Shown: positions 1 through 5,533, counted from the stretch's first letter. The stretch is DNA of 8,606 nucleotides from Pseudomonadota bacterium (GCA_021828605.1 JAJZEG010000103.1:1-8606); one strand, 5' to 3'. A program made the numbers and translations. Notes: generated by a model from the sequence alone, not told the origin.

Positions 1-323
1 GGATCGGCGGTGGCGCCGCCGGTGCCATCCGGGCCGATGCAGTTGAGCGCACGGGCGATGATCCGCGCCGTGGTGGTTTTGCCGACGCCGCGCACCCCGG
101 TGAACATGAAGCCATGGGCGATGCGGTTCATCGCGAAGGCGTTGCGCAGGGTGCGGACCAGACCTTCCTGGCCGATCAGATCGTCAAAATTGGTCGGGCG
201 GTATTTGCGGGCGAGCACCCGGTAGGCCGGGGCGGATTCGGGGACCGGCGGTGCAGGCTCATCGCCGAACAAAGATGGGCCTGGGTTCGGCGCTGGCGGA
301 TCATCATCGAATAAACCGGCCAT
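1..323 (-). CDS. dnaX: DNA polymerase III subunit gamma/tau, N-terminal part (runs off the window edge)
   Basis: DnaX is the ATP-driven clamp-loader subunit that assembles the beta sliding clamp and holds the replicative polymerase together in the cytoplasm. Only the first 107 codons are present; the gene continues beyond base 1. After a proline- and acid-rich leader (residues 1-33) comes the family signature YRVLARKYRPTNFDDLIGQE (34-53), then the Walker A P-loop GVRGVGKTTTARI (76-88) and ALNCIGPDG (92-100), whose Cys95 is expected to be the first ligand of the DnaX zinc module. The ATG at 323-321 is chosen because no other in-frame start precedes the conserved block; a GGAG at 327-330 is only 3 nt away, so initiation may be weak. 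It lies just downstream of the small SRP RNA on the same strand, a frequent bacterial arrangement. Identity is very secure; the exact start is less so. Confidence 0.95.
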   Translation of the reverse strand, partial: MAGLFDDDPPAPNPGPSLFGDEPAPPVPESAPAYRVLARKYRPTNFDDLIGQEGLVRTLRNAFAMNRIAHGFMFTGVRGVGKTTTARIIARALNCIGPDGTGGATAD

Positions 324-351
324 GGGCTCCGCGTGGTTTGGATTGATGGGT

Positions 352-448
352 GGGAGACCGGATCAACGACCCGTGCGGAAACTCGTTGCGGCTGCTGCCT
401 TCCGGCCCTGACCGGGTTGGCGAGACGCCCGTCCGCGACCGATCTCCC
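352..448 (-). ncRNA. ffs: Small signal recognition particle RNA (4.5S RNA)
   Basis: This RNA binds Ffh to form the bacterial SRP, which targets nascent membrane proteins to FtsY and the translocon. Read on the minus strand, the conserved apical domain is present: GGTCAGG, then a GCC-GGAA-GGC hairpin with the GGAA tetraloop at 403-400, followed by the asymmetric-loop element AGCAGCC. The ends close as a long rod: GGGAGA at 448-443 pairs with TCTCCC at 357-352, and the next segments (CGG near the 5' end, CCGG near the 3' end) continue the stem. Length is about 97 nt, normal for the small bacterial class without an Alu domain. It sits between the SOUL-like gene and dnaX. The ends are set by the terminal helix and may be off by a few bases. 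Confidence 0.95.
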
Positions 449-454
449 GGCGTT

Positions 455-483
455 GATATCGGATGTTTGGGCGCGCTTGGCAA
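455..483 (-). promoter_or_regulatory. Probable sigma-70-type promoter of the SRP RNA
   Basis: On the minus strand TTGCCA (483-478) and GATATC (460-455) are separated by exactly 17 nt, and the -10 box ends 6 nt before the predicted RNA 5' end at 448. It lies between the stop codon of the SOUL-like gene and the RNA. The spacing fits well; box quality is moderate and there is no experimental support here. Confidence 0.5.
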
Positions 484-494
484 GGCGGGACCGG

Positions 495-1220
495 TCAGGG
501 GGTGGTTTTGGTGACCTCGATGGCGACTTCGTTGCGGCGCAGGAACGGCAAGGTCCAAGGCGGGTCGTAAAACCAGGCGGTCGGGGTGCCGGTGGGGTGC
601 CAGGGTGAATTGATCAGTGATCGCAGCAAAATGGCCTGTTTGGCGGCGATGGCGCGCGGGCTCCGGCTGCCGGTAAAGCGCAGCACCGCATAATCGGCGG
701 CGGGGACGCTGACCAGATGGATTTGCGGATTGTTGGGGATCGGCAGGGTTTCGAGCGTGTCGCCTGCGGGCATGAAAAAGCGGATGGTCCAGCCTTGCGG
801 GGAACGGGATTGCGAGACGGGTGCGGTCATCGCGATTTTGGTGGCACTCGCCTGGGAATGGCTATTCGCGTTGGTCGCGCTCTGCGCGAGGTTATTCGCG
901 TTGGTCGCGCTCTGCGCGAGGTTATTCGCGTTGGTCGCGCTCTGCGCGACGGGTGCGGTCATTGCGATTTTGGCGGCGCTGTGATTGGCGCCGAAAATAT
1001 AGGCGGCGAGGCGGCGAAAACCCTGGTAGCGGGCGGTCTCGGCGCTGGTATCGAGGGTGGTTTCGGCGGCGATGCGTGGCGCGTACTGGCGAATTTCGAC
1101 CGGTCCGAGATGGCTGATTACGCTGAATTTGGGCTCGGGCGTGCCAGTGCGAATGCCGAACACCGAGCAGGCCGAAAGGGCTAAGGTGGCGAGCATGGGC
1201 AGTACCAGGATTGGTTTCAT
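495..1220 (-). CDS. SOUL/heme-binding-family lipoprotein with internal decapeptide repeats
   Basis: This 241-residue protein resembles the SOUL (HBP/p22) family, which binds heme or tetrapyrrole in some members; the bacterial role is mostly unknown. Residues 1-18 form a lipoprotein signal peptide ending in the lipobox LSAC, so Cys18 would be lipidated and the protein anchored to a membrane outside the cytoplasm. SOUL hallmarks follow: VEIRQYAPRIAAET (41-54), FRRLAAYIFGAN (68-79), KIAMTAPV (84-91), WTIRFFMP (144-151) and LETLPIPNNP (156-165). KIAMTAPV occurs again at 128-135. Between the copies lie three decapeptides, AQSATNANNL twice and AQSATNANSH once (92-121). The ATG at 1220 was chosen because it begins the signal peptide; the frame stays open to 1424, but that extension overlaps RNase P RNA. 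No clear Shine-Dalgarno is seen. Family assignment is firm, function and ligand open. Confidence 0.85.
   Translation of the reverse strand: MKPILVLPMLATLALSACSVFGIRTGTPEPKFSVISHLGPVEIRQYAPRIAAETTLDTSAETARYQGFRRLAAYIFGANHSAAKIAMTAPVAQSATNANNLAQSATNANNLAQSATNANSHSQASATKIAMTAPVSQSRSPQGWTIRFFMPAGDTLETLPIPNNPQIHLVSVPAADYAVLRFTGSRSPRAIAAKQAILLRSLINSPWHPTGTPTAWFYDPPWTLPFLRRNEVAIEVTKTTP
816..977 (-). repeat. 30-bp direct repeat pair bracketing the tandem array
   Basis: Bases 816-845 and 948-977 match at 28 of 30 positions, 132 bp apart. Both encode the KIAMTAPV motif of the SOUL protein. The two mismatches are transitions at the third position of codons, so the protein motif is kept. The pair encloses the three 30-bp tandem units. 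Confidence 0.85.
861..950 (-). repeat. Three tandem copies of a 30-bp unit inside the SOUL-like gene
   Basis: Units at 861-890, 891-920 and 921-950 are identical except for one base at 862 and one at 950. Each encodes ten residues (AQSATNANNL type), so gain or loss of a unit keeps the reading frame. Near identity at the DNA level points to recent expansion, perhaps by replication slippage. Confidence 0.95.
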
Positions 1221-1272
1221 AACAGACAGATAAATGGGCCCGATGGCGCGCTGGGGCAAGGTGCTAGAGAAG

Positions 1273-1669
1273 AGCCAGACGGTCTGTAAGCCGGGTTTTG
1301 TCCGTGCGTTGCCGCACGGGGCGACCATTCCTCTGGGATGCGCATTGCTGCGCACCTCGCGCGACCAACCCGGGTGACGGGTCGAAACATCCCTGCGACC
1401 ATGATCACTCACGCCGCCGGCCACCCCTATTCGGTCTTGCTCCCGGTGGGGTTTACCCTGCCGCGACCGTTACCGGCCACGCGGTGCGCTCTTACCGCAC
1501 CGTTTCACCCTTGCCTGCGGGCTTGCGCGCACAGGCGGTTTATTTTCTGTGGCACTTTCCCTGGGGTCGCCCCCGCCGGTCGTTAACCGGCACCGTTGTT
1601 CCGTGGAGCCCGGACTTTCCTCCATCACGACCGCAAGGATCGCAACAGCGGTCGCCCGACCGTCTGACC
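1273..1669 (-). ncRNA. rnpB: RNase P RNA, bacterial type A
   Basis: This is the catalytic RNA that removes 5' leaders from pre-tRNAs, working with protein RnpA. On the minus strand the conserved core is present in order: GGAGGAAAGTCCGGGC (1623-1608), GGGAAAGTGCCACAGAAA (near 1562-1545), GGTAAACCCC followed by GAGCAAGACCGAATAGGG in the middle, AGAGGAATGG (1334-1325), and CCCGGCTTACAGACCGTC at the 3' end. Helix P1 closes the molecule: CAGACGGTC at 1666-1658 pairs with GACCGTCTG at 1284-1276, extendable to 12 pairs with G-U wobbles, which sets the ends at about 1669 and 1273. The resulting length of about 397 nt is normal for alphaproteobacteria. No rho-independent terminator was recognised after the 3' end; the SOUL-like gene starts 53 nt further on, same strand. 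Confidence 0.97.
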
Positions 1670-1674
1670 TGCCG

Positions 1675-1703
1675 GTCATGGCGCAGGCTGGAGATGACGT
1701 CAA
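1675..1703 (-). promoter_or_regulatory. Probable sigma-70-type promoter of rnpB
   Basis: On the minus strand a strong -35 TTGACG (1703-1698) and a -10 CATGAC (1680-1675) are separated by 17 nt, and the -10 box ends about 6 nt before the 5' end of helix P1. It lies in the 37-nt gap between the TetR stop codon and the RNA. The -10 box is poor, but relaxed -10 boxes with a good TTGAC are common in alphaproteobacteria. Confidence 0.5.
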
Positions 1704-1706
1704 ATT

Positions 1707-2315
1707 CTAGTGTCCTGCGGTGCTCAGGATCGCGTGCAGATTGCGACCAGCAATATCGAGCACGCTGGCATCGCCACTGACCATCAAGGCGGCGATGGTG
1801 CCATCAATCAGCAGGAGCAACTGACGGGCGAGTATAGGCGGTTCGGCATAGCCCGCATCGGTGGCGCGCTCGGCAAGGCGGGTGAGGATCGCGCGGTGAT
1901 GGTCGCCCGCGAGTTCGCGCAGCCAGGGTTCGGTTTTACGGTGCTCGGCAATGGTGTTCATCAGCGCGCAGCCGTGGAATTGGCCGCTATGGAACCACGC
2001 GGCGATGGCAGGGATAATTGCCTGCAGCGCCGCCGCCGGGGTTGCTGCATCCTGATCAAGCCGGGTGAAAAAATTCTGGCGCCAATCGGCGGCTTCGGCG
2101 AGCAGCACCGCACGCAATAAGGCCTGTTTGGAGCCATAGCGCGCATACAAGGTCATTTTTGAGGCACCTGCCTCGGCTAAGATCGCGTCAATCCCCGTTG
2201 CGTGCACACCATCGCGGCAAAATAATAGGCGGGCCGTGTCGAGAATTCGCATATGCGGGGGGCTATCCACCGTCTCTGCCTCAATCATCGTCTGGTCGGT
2301 CCGAGATTTGGGCAT
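1707..2315 (-). CDS. TetR/AcrR-family transcriptional repressor
   Basis: This 202-residue protein has the TetR layout: an N-terminal helix-turn-helix domain at about 23-70 and an all-helical ligand-binding and dimerisation domain. The HTH shows ILDTARLLFCRDGVHATGID (24-43) followed by AEAGASKMTLYARYGSKQALL (47-67 region), a clear TetR_N pattern. The C-terminal part carries FHGCALMNTIAEHR (113-126), with Cys116 in a position that could sense a reactive ligand, though this is only suggested. It is divergent from the OsmC/cyanase operon, 243 nt away, so it most likely represses that operon and perhaps itself. The inducer cannot be told from sequence; a substrate or product of the operon is the natural guess. 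The ATG at 2315 has a weak GGA 6 nt upstream; an internal ATG at 2288 is an alternative and would leave the HTH intact. Confidence 0.9.
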   Translation of the reverse strand: MPKSRTDQTMIEAETVDSPPHMRILDTARLLFCRDGVHATGIDAILAEAGASKMTLYARYGSKQALLRAVLLAEAADWRQNFFTRLDQDAATPAAALQAIIPAIAAWFHSGQFHGCALMNTIAEHRKTEPWLRELAGDHHRAILTRLAERATDAGYAEPPILARQLLLLIDGTIAALMVSGDASVLDIAGRNLHAILSTAGH

Positions 2316-2363
2316 TTATTGTCCAACTTGTGGGGTAAATGGTTAAAAAATAGGCTGGTGCTG

Positions 2364-2377
2364 GATCGGGCACGATC
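2364..2377. promoter_or_regulatory. Second short palindrome in the divergent region, possible regulator site
   Basis: GATCG-GGCA-CGATC has 5-bp perfect arms and overlaps a looser inverted repeat, TGGTGC (2356-2361) with GCACGA (2370-2375). It lies about 49-62 bp upstream of the TetR start and about 72-85 bp upstream of the -24 element. It could be a site near the TetR promoter or an activator site, but short palindromes are common by chance. Confidence 0.25.
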
Positions 2378-2448
2378 AACAGCCCCGATTATGGCAGAAA
2401 AAACGAGGTGATTCCAGCATTCTGTGCGGCGATGATCGGCGGTCGGTG

Positions 2449-2466
2449 TTGGCATGAGTATTGCTT
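2449..2466 (+). promoter_or_regulatory. Candidate sigma-54 (RpoN) -24/-12 promoter for the osmC-cynS operon
   Basis: TTGGCATGAGTATTGCTT matches the RpoN consensus YTGGCACG-N4-TTGCW with a single change (C to T in the -24 box). The invariant GG (2451-2452) and GC (2463-2464) have exactly the required 10 nt between them. Transcription would start near 2475-2477, about 10 nt before the palindrome and about 83 nt before the osmC ATG. No convincing sigma-70 promoter was found in the same place. No enhancer-binding activator gene is in the window. Confidence 0.5.
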
Positions 2467-2486
2467 CGTAAAGGTCAGCGATCAAC

Positions 2487-2504
2487 AGACAGACCGTTCT
2501 GTCT
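2487..2504 (+). promoter_or_regulatory. 18-bp palindrome, probable operator of the divergent TetR regulator
   Basis: AGACAGACCGTTCTGTCT has two perfect 7-bp arms around a 4-bp centre (CCGT). Size and symmetry fit a TetR-family operator, and it is the strongest palindrome noticed in the divergent region. It begins about 11 nt after the start site implied by the sigma-54-like promoter, where a bound repressor would block RNA polymerase. Arms and spacing are seen directly; the partner protein is inferred from position. Confidence 0.65.
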
Positions 2505-2545
2505 TGTTCCGAACCGAGCTTGGCCGGACCAACCGAGATCAGACC

Positions 2546-2553
2546 AAAGGAAA
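2546..2553 (+). promoter_or_regulatory. Ribosome binding site that decides the osmC-like start
   Basis: AAAGGAAA lies with its GGA 7 nt before the ATG at 2559. The longer open frame from an ATG at 2520 has no comparable site and would add 13 residues that do not resemble the family. Confidence 0.7.
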
Positions 2554-2558
2554 CTGTG

Positions 2559-3104
2559 ATGAGCCCATCAGCACCTGCACCCACCGCGATGATTTCATGT
2601 CTGGAGCCGATTGATCGGGCCGGGCTGGAAGCGTTGATTGCCAAAGGCAAGGCCGATCCGGGGGCGATTAAAACCCTGAAATGCAAAACCATCGCCGAGG
2701 GACGGTTTCGGCATTTGAACATGATCCGCGATTTGCCGCCTTATATTGTTGATGAGCCGCCGGGATTGCTCGGCGATGACACCGCGCCGAACCCGTCAGA
2801 GGCTGCGTTGGCGGCGCTGGGCTCATGTTTGGCAGTGGGAATTCATGCCAATGCGGTGGCGCAGGGCCTGGTTATTCAATCGTTGGCGCTCGATTTGGAG
2901 GCCGATATTAACATCACCGCCGTGTGGGGCACCGGCGATGTTTCGCCTAAGCCGGTTGGTTTTGATGCGGTGCGGGTGCAGGTGCATTTGCAGGCGGATG
3001 CGCCGCAGGAGCGGATCGACGCGTTGATTGCCCACGCGACCCGCTGGTCGCCGGTCGCGAACACCTTCACCAAGCCGGTGGCCCTTGATGTAAAGGCCGG
3101 CTGA
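2559..3104 (+). CDS. OsmC/Ohr-like family protein
   Basis: OsmC-fold proteins are small cytoplasmic dimers; the best-known ones (Ohr, OsmC) reduce organic hydroperoxides with a pair of cysteines, while many relatives have no known activity. This 181-residue protein has the fold's signature helix: NPSEAALAALGSCLAVGIHANA (78-99 region) with Cys90 in the peroxidatic position, then QGLVIQSLALDLEADI and the C-terminal RWSPVANTFTKPVALDV (162-178). The position that holds the second, resolving Cys in Ohr/OsmC is Ser164, so a classical two-Cys peroxidase cycle is unlikely. An extra Cys42 lies in the N-terminal part. The start at 2559 is set by the AAAGGAAA site. It is the first gene of the operon, 1 nt before the flavoprotein gene, so a thiol or sulfur-transfer role in the same pathway is plausible but inferred. 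Confidence 0.85.
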   Translation: MSPSAPAPTAMISCLEPIDRAGLEALIAKGKADPGAIKTLKCKTIAEGRFRHLNMIRDLPPYIVDEPPGLLGDDTAPNPSEAALAALGSCLAVGIHANAVAQGLVIQSLALDLEADINITAVWGTGDVSPKPVGFDAVRVQVHLQADAPQERIDALIAHATRWSPVANTFTKPVALDVKAG

Positions 3105-3105
3105 G

Positions 3106-4230
3106 ATGGACGGCGATCTGCGCGCCTTGCGAGCCGATCCGATTGCGGCAGGCTTCCCCGATGCGTTAGCGGCAGAGGTGCGAGCCCTGCGGGCGATGGC
3201 GGGGATCACCGATCGCGAGGGGGTTTATCCGCGCGCGGCGCTGGAACGGCTGGGTGCAGCGGGGGCGTTTGGGTTGCATCTGGCGGCTCAGAGCCGGAGA
3301 GGAAACGCCTCGTTAGATGGGGCGATTGAAGCGATGGCGCTAGTTTCGGCCTCCTGCATGTCGAGCGGGTTTTGTGTGTGGTGCCAGGATAGTGCTGGCT
3401 GGTATTTGGAGCAGACCGATAATGCGGCACTGCGCGCCCGTTTGCAGCCCGATATCGCGGCCGGAAAAATAATGGCGGGGACGGGCCTGTCCAATCCGTT
3501 GAAGGCGCTGGCAGGCACTGAGGCGTTTCGGCTGCGCGGTGAGCGGGTGGCGGGGGGCTATCAGGTGTCGGGGATTTTGCCCTGGGTGTCGAACCTGGGA
3601 GATGGTCATTGGTTTGGGACCATGATCGAGCGGGCGGATGATCCGGACCATAAGTTTATGGCGATGGTGCAAATTGGCCAGGAGGGTGTGTCGATCCGGC
3701 AAAATGCGCATTTCATTGGGCTGGAAGGCACGGGCACTTATGCGGTGTTGTTTCGGCGCGCGTTCATCGCAGATGAGCAAATGTTAGCCGATCCGCTCGG
3801 CGATATGGTGGCGCGAATTCGGCCTGGCTTTGTGTTGTTGCAAACCGGCATGGGGCTCGGGGTGATTGCGGCGGCCATCGGGTCGATGCGCGAGGCGGAT
3901 GAGCGCCAGGGTGATTGCAATGCCTATTTGCCGCTGCGGGCGGACGAGGCGGAGCAGCGCTTGGCCCGGTTGCGGGGCGTGATCGCGGCACTCGCGGCGA
4001 CCCCGCTGGAGCGAAGTTCGGGATATCGGCGCGCCGTGTTGCAGGCACGGCTAGAGGTTTCTGAGTTCTGCCTGGAGGTGAGCCAGTCCGCCGTGCTGCA
4101 TTGGGGTGCGAGCGGGTATTTGCGGGAGTCGGTGATTGATCGGCTGGTGCGCGAAGCCTGGTTCGTTGCGATCATCACGCCATCGATCCGGCAGTTGCGG
4201 CGCGAAATAGCGCTGGCGAGCGGCGCTTAG
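3106..4230 (+). CDS. Acyl-CoA-dehydrogenase-like flavoprotein lacking the usual catalytic glutamate
   Basis: This 374-residue protein has the three-part acyl-CoA dehydrogenase fold: helical N-terminus (about 1-120), beta domain (about 121-230, with GTGLSNPLKALAGTEAF at 125-141 and GGYQVSGILPWVSNLGDG at 150-167, the flavin-contacting part) and helical C-terminus (LLQTGMGLGVIAAAIG at 244-259; GASGYLRESVIDRLVREAW at 334-352). By eye, the catalytic-base position near the C-terminus, YEGT in most family members, reads IITPS (356-360), and the alternative site in helix G also lacks Glu. It is therefore probably not a fatty-acyl-CoA dehydrogenase; flavin monooxygenase or other oxidoreductase relatives of this fold exist. 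Cys84, Cys90 and Cys93 are clustered. The start lies 1 nt after the osmC-like stop and the stop directly abuts the ferredoxin ATG, so a functional pair with the ferredoxin is likely. Substrate unknown. Confidence 0.85.
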   Translation: MDGDLRALRADPIAAGFPDALAAEVRALRAMAGITDREGVYPRAALERLGAAGAFGLHLAAQSRRGNASLDGAIEAMALVSASCMSSGFCVWCQDSAGWYLEQTDNAALRARLQPDIAAGKIMAGTGLSNPLKALAGTEAFRLRGERVAGGYQVSGILPWVSNLGDGHWFGTMIERADDPDHKFMAMVQIGQEGVSIRQNAHFIGLEGTGTYAVLFRRAFIADEQMLADPLGDMVARIRPGFVLLQTGMGLGVIAAAIGSMREADERQGDCNAYLPLRADEAEQRLARLRGVIAALAATPLERSSGYRRAVLQARLEVSEFCLEVSQSAVLHWGASGYLRESVIDRLVREAWFVAIITPSIRQLRREIALASGA

Positions 4231-4548
4231 ATGATCCAGATCGCCGTGATTGACCCGGCGGGCGAAACCCATCGGCTGCAGGCGCAGCCGGGCGCCAGCC
4301 TGATGCAGGTGGTCCGCGCGGCGGGGCTGCCGGTGCGCGGCGAGTGCAATGGTTCGATGGCCTGTGCGACCTGCCATGTGATTGTGGTGCCGCATTGGGC
4401 GGCGCTGATCCCCCAACCGACCGAGGATGAGGAGGCGGTTTTAGATACGTTGTTCAATATTTCAGCGACGTCGCGTTTGGGCTGTCAGATCAGCTTAGGC
4501 CCCGCGCTGGATGGGCTAACGGTGACGTTGCCTGATCGTGTTGAATAA
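4231..4548 (+). CDS. [2Fe-2S] ferredoxin, adrenodoxin/ISC type
   Basis: A 105-residue soluble electron carrier. The four cluster ligands are visible: GECNGSMACATCHV gives Cys39-x5-Cys45-x2-Cys48, and RLGCQI supplies Cys85, the spacing of vertebrate-type (adrenodoxin-like) ferredoxins. The typical acidic partner-binding stretch is also there (PTEDEEAVLD, 63-72). Its ATG follows the TAG stop of the flavoprotein gene with no gap, and there is no good Shine-Dalgarno, so translation is probably coupled. The natural reading is that it passes electrons to or from that flavoprotein; no ferredoxin reductase is encoded nearby, so one from elsewhere would be needed. The family is certain; the redox partner is inferred from gene order. 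Confidence 0.93.
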   Translation: MIQIAVIDPAGETHRLQAQPGASLMQVVRAAGLPVRGECNGSMACATCHVIVVPHWAALIPQPTEDEEAVLDTLFNISATSRLGCQISLGPALDGLTVTLPDRVE

Positions 4549-4582
4549 TTCTCCATTTCTATTGACCCGATGATCAACCCTG

Positions 4583-4589
4583 AAGGAGG
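4583..4589 (+). promoter_or_regulatory. Strong ribosome binding site that decides the rhodanese start
   Basis: AAGGAGG ends 7 nt before the ATG at 4597. The frame also has an ATG at 4570, but the Shine-Dalgarno would then lie inside the coding region, so 4597 is preferred. Confidence 0.85.
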
Positions 4590-4596
4590 CTCGACC

Positions 4597-5496
4597 ATGA
4601 CTGTTTTAATGACGCCAGGCGAACTCGACGCGGCCCTGCGGCAAGGGGGTGTGGTGGTGATCGATACCCGCAATCCGGCTTCCTATGCCGAGGGCCATAT
4701 TCCGGGTGCGGTAAACTTGCATGATATATTTACCTATTTGGCAACATCGACCCCGGAGGGCATCGCCGCGTTACGGGAGAAATTTGCCGACGCGTTTGGT
4801 GCGTTGGGCCTGTCGGGCGCTGAGCGGGCGGTATTGTATGAAGGGTCGATGGCGTCGGGCTTTGGGCAGTCATGCCGGGGATATTTTTTGTTGCAATATC
4901 TGGGATATCCGAAAGCTCAGATTTTGCATGGGGGATTGGCAGCTTGGGTGGCGGCGGGACTGCCGGTTTCGACCGAGACGGTGACGCCGGTCGCGGTGGC
5001 GTTTCCGGTCTCCGAGACCGGCAAGGAGCTGATTTTAACCAAGGAGGATGTGCTGGCGGCGCTTGATGATCCCTCGGTGGTGCTGCTCGATGTGCGCGAC
5101 GTCGATGAATGGGTGGGGGAGAGCTCGTCGCCTTATGGCAAGGATTTTTGTCCGCGCATGGGTCGGTTGCCGGGGGCGCGCTGGATTGAATGGTACCGGA
5201 TGATGAAGCCGACGGCGGCGGGGCCGATGCTCAAATCGCGCAATGAAATATTGGCCGAATGCGCGACGGTGGGGATTACGCCCGCCAGCAAGGTTTATAT
5301 TTATTGTTTCAAGGGCGCACGGGCGTCGAATAGTTTTGTCGCCTTGGCCGAGGCCGGGATCACCGATATCGCGATCTATTTTGGCTCGTGGAATGAATGG
5401 AGCCGCGACCCGGCCTTGCCGATTGAGACGGGTTTGCCATTTAGCGAACAGACGCAACCGGTACCTAGCGTAGCGATGGAAGTGGCGGCGGCGTGA
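4597..5496 (+). CDS. Two-domain rhodanese, probable thiosulfate sulfurtransferase
   Basis: This 299-residue protein has two rhodanese domains (about 1-125 and 146-282). The first has IDTRNPASYAEGHIPGAVN (22-40) but no cysteine at its active-site loop (YEGSMASGFG, 81-90), the usual structural domain. The second has LLDVRDVDEW (163-172) and the catalytic loop CFKGAR (237-242) with Cys237. The basic residue two after the cysteine resembles the CRKGVT loop of bovine rhodanese more than the CG loop of mercaptopyruvate sulfurtransferases, so thiosulfate (or another sulfane donor) is the likely substrate, with cyanide or a thiol as acceptor. Length is normal for the tandem class and no export signal is seen, so it should act in the cytoplasm. 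It follows the ferredoxin by 48 nt and precedes cynS by 37 nt, linking sulfur transfer to cyanate chemistry. The physiological acceptor is inferred. Confidence 0.9.
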   Translation: MTVLMTPGELDAALRQGGVVVIDTRNPASYAEGHIPGAVNLHDIFTYLATSTPEGIAALREKFADAFGALGLSGAERAVLYEGSMASGFGQSCRGYFLLQYLGYPKAQILHGGLAAWVAAGLPVSTETVTPVAVAFPVSETGKELILTKEDVLAALDDPSVVLLDVRDVDEWVGESSSPYGKDFCPRMGRLPGARWIEWYRMMKPTAAGPMLKSRNEILAECATVGITPASKVYIYCFKGARASNSFVALAEAGITDIAIYFGSWNEWSRDPALPIETGLPFSEQTQPVPSVAMEVAAA

Positions 5497-5521
5497 GGCT
5501 GGTTGATCGATAAATAGGGCG

Positions 5522-5526
5522 GGAGG
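5522..5526 (+). promoter_or_regulatory. Ribosome binding site that decides the cynS start
   Basis: GGAGG lies only 1 nt before an ATG at 5528 but 7 nt before the in-frame ATG at 5534. The second is the normal distance, so cyanase most likely starts at 5534 and is two residues shorter than the longest frame. Confidence 0.75.
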
Positions 5527-5533
5527 AATGAAG

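Noticed and set aside
211..228. Fatty-acid beta-oxidation role for the acyl-CoA-dehydrogenase-like protein encoded at 3106-4230
   Set aside because: Coordinates here are residues 211-228 of that protein, where the beta domain ends. The catalytic Glu is not seen at either known position and no thiolase, hydratase or electron-transfer flavoprotein gene is nearby, so the usual label would mislead.
10..314. Plus-strand open frames over the left edge
   Set aside because: They are antisense to the well-supported dnaX start, which has DnaX motifs on the minus strand; their products resemble no family.
304..608. Open frames on both strands over the SRP RNA region
   Set aside because: They overlap a structured RNA with a conserved apical domain and the end of the SOUL-like gene; no protein family features.
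861..950. CRISPR array
   Set aside because: The 30-bp units are directly adjacent with no spacers and lie in frame inside a gene.
717..1184. Plus-strand frames containing repeats (ALCARLFALV and VGRALREVIR types)
   Set aside because: The repeats are the antisense reading of the 30-bp units in the SOUL-like gene; that gene's frame carries the family motifs and a signal peptide.
1298..1780. Open frames on both strands within 1217-1780
   Set aside because: The region is RNase P RNA with all conserved blocks and a closing P1 helix.
2461..2489. Sigma-70 promoter for the operon from TTGCTT at 2461
   Set aside because: At 16-18 nt spacing no acceptable -10 box is present; the sigma-54 pattern explains the same bases better.
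2285..2722. Minus-strand 145-residue frame across the divergent region
   Set aside because: It overlaps the repressor start, the operator and the osmC start, has no Shine-Dalgarno and no recognisable domain.
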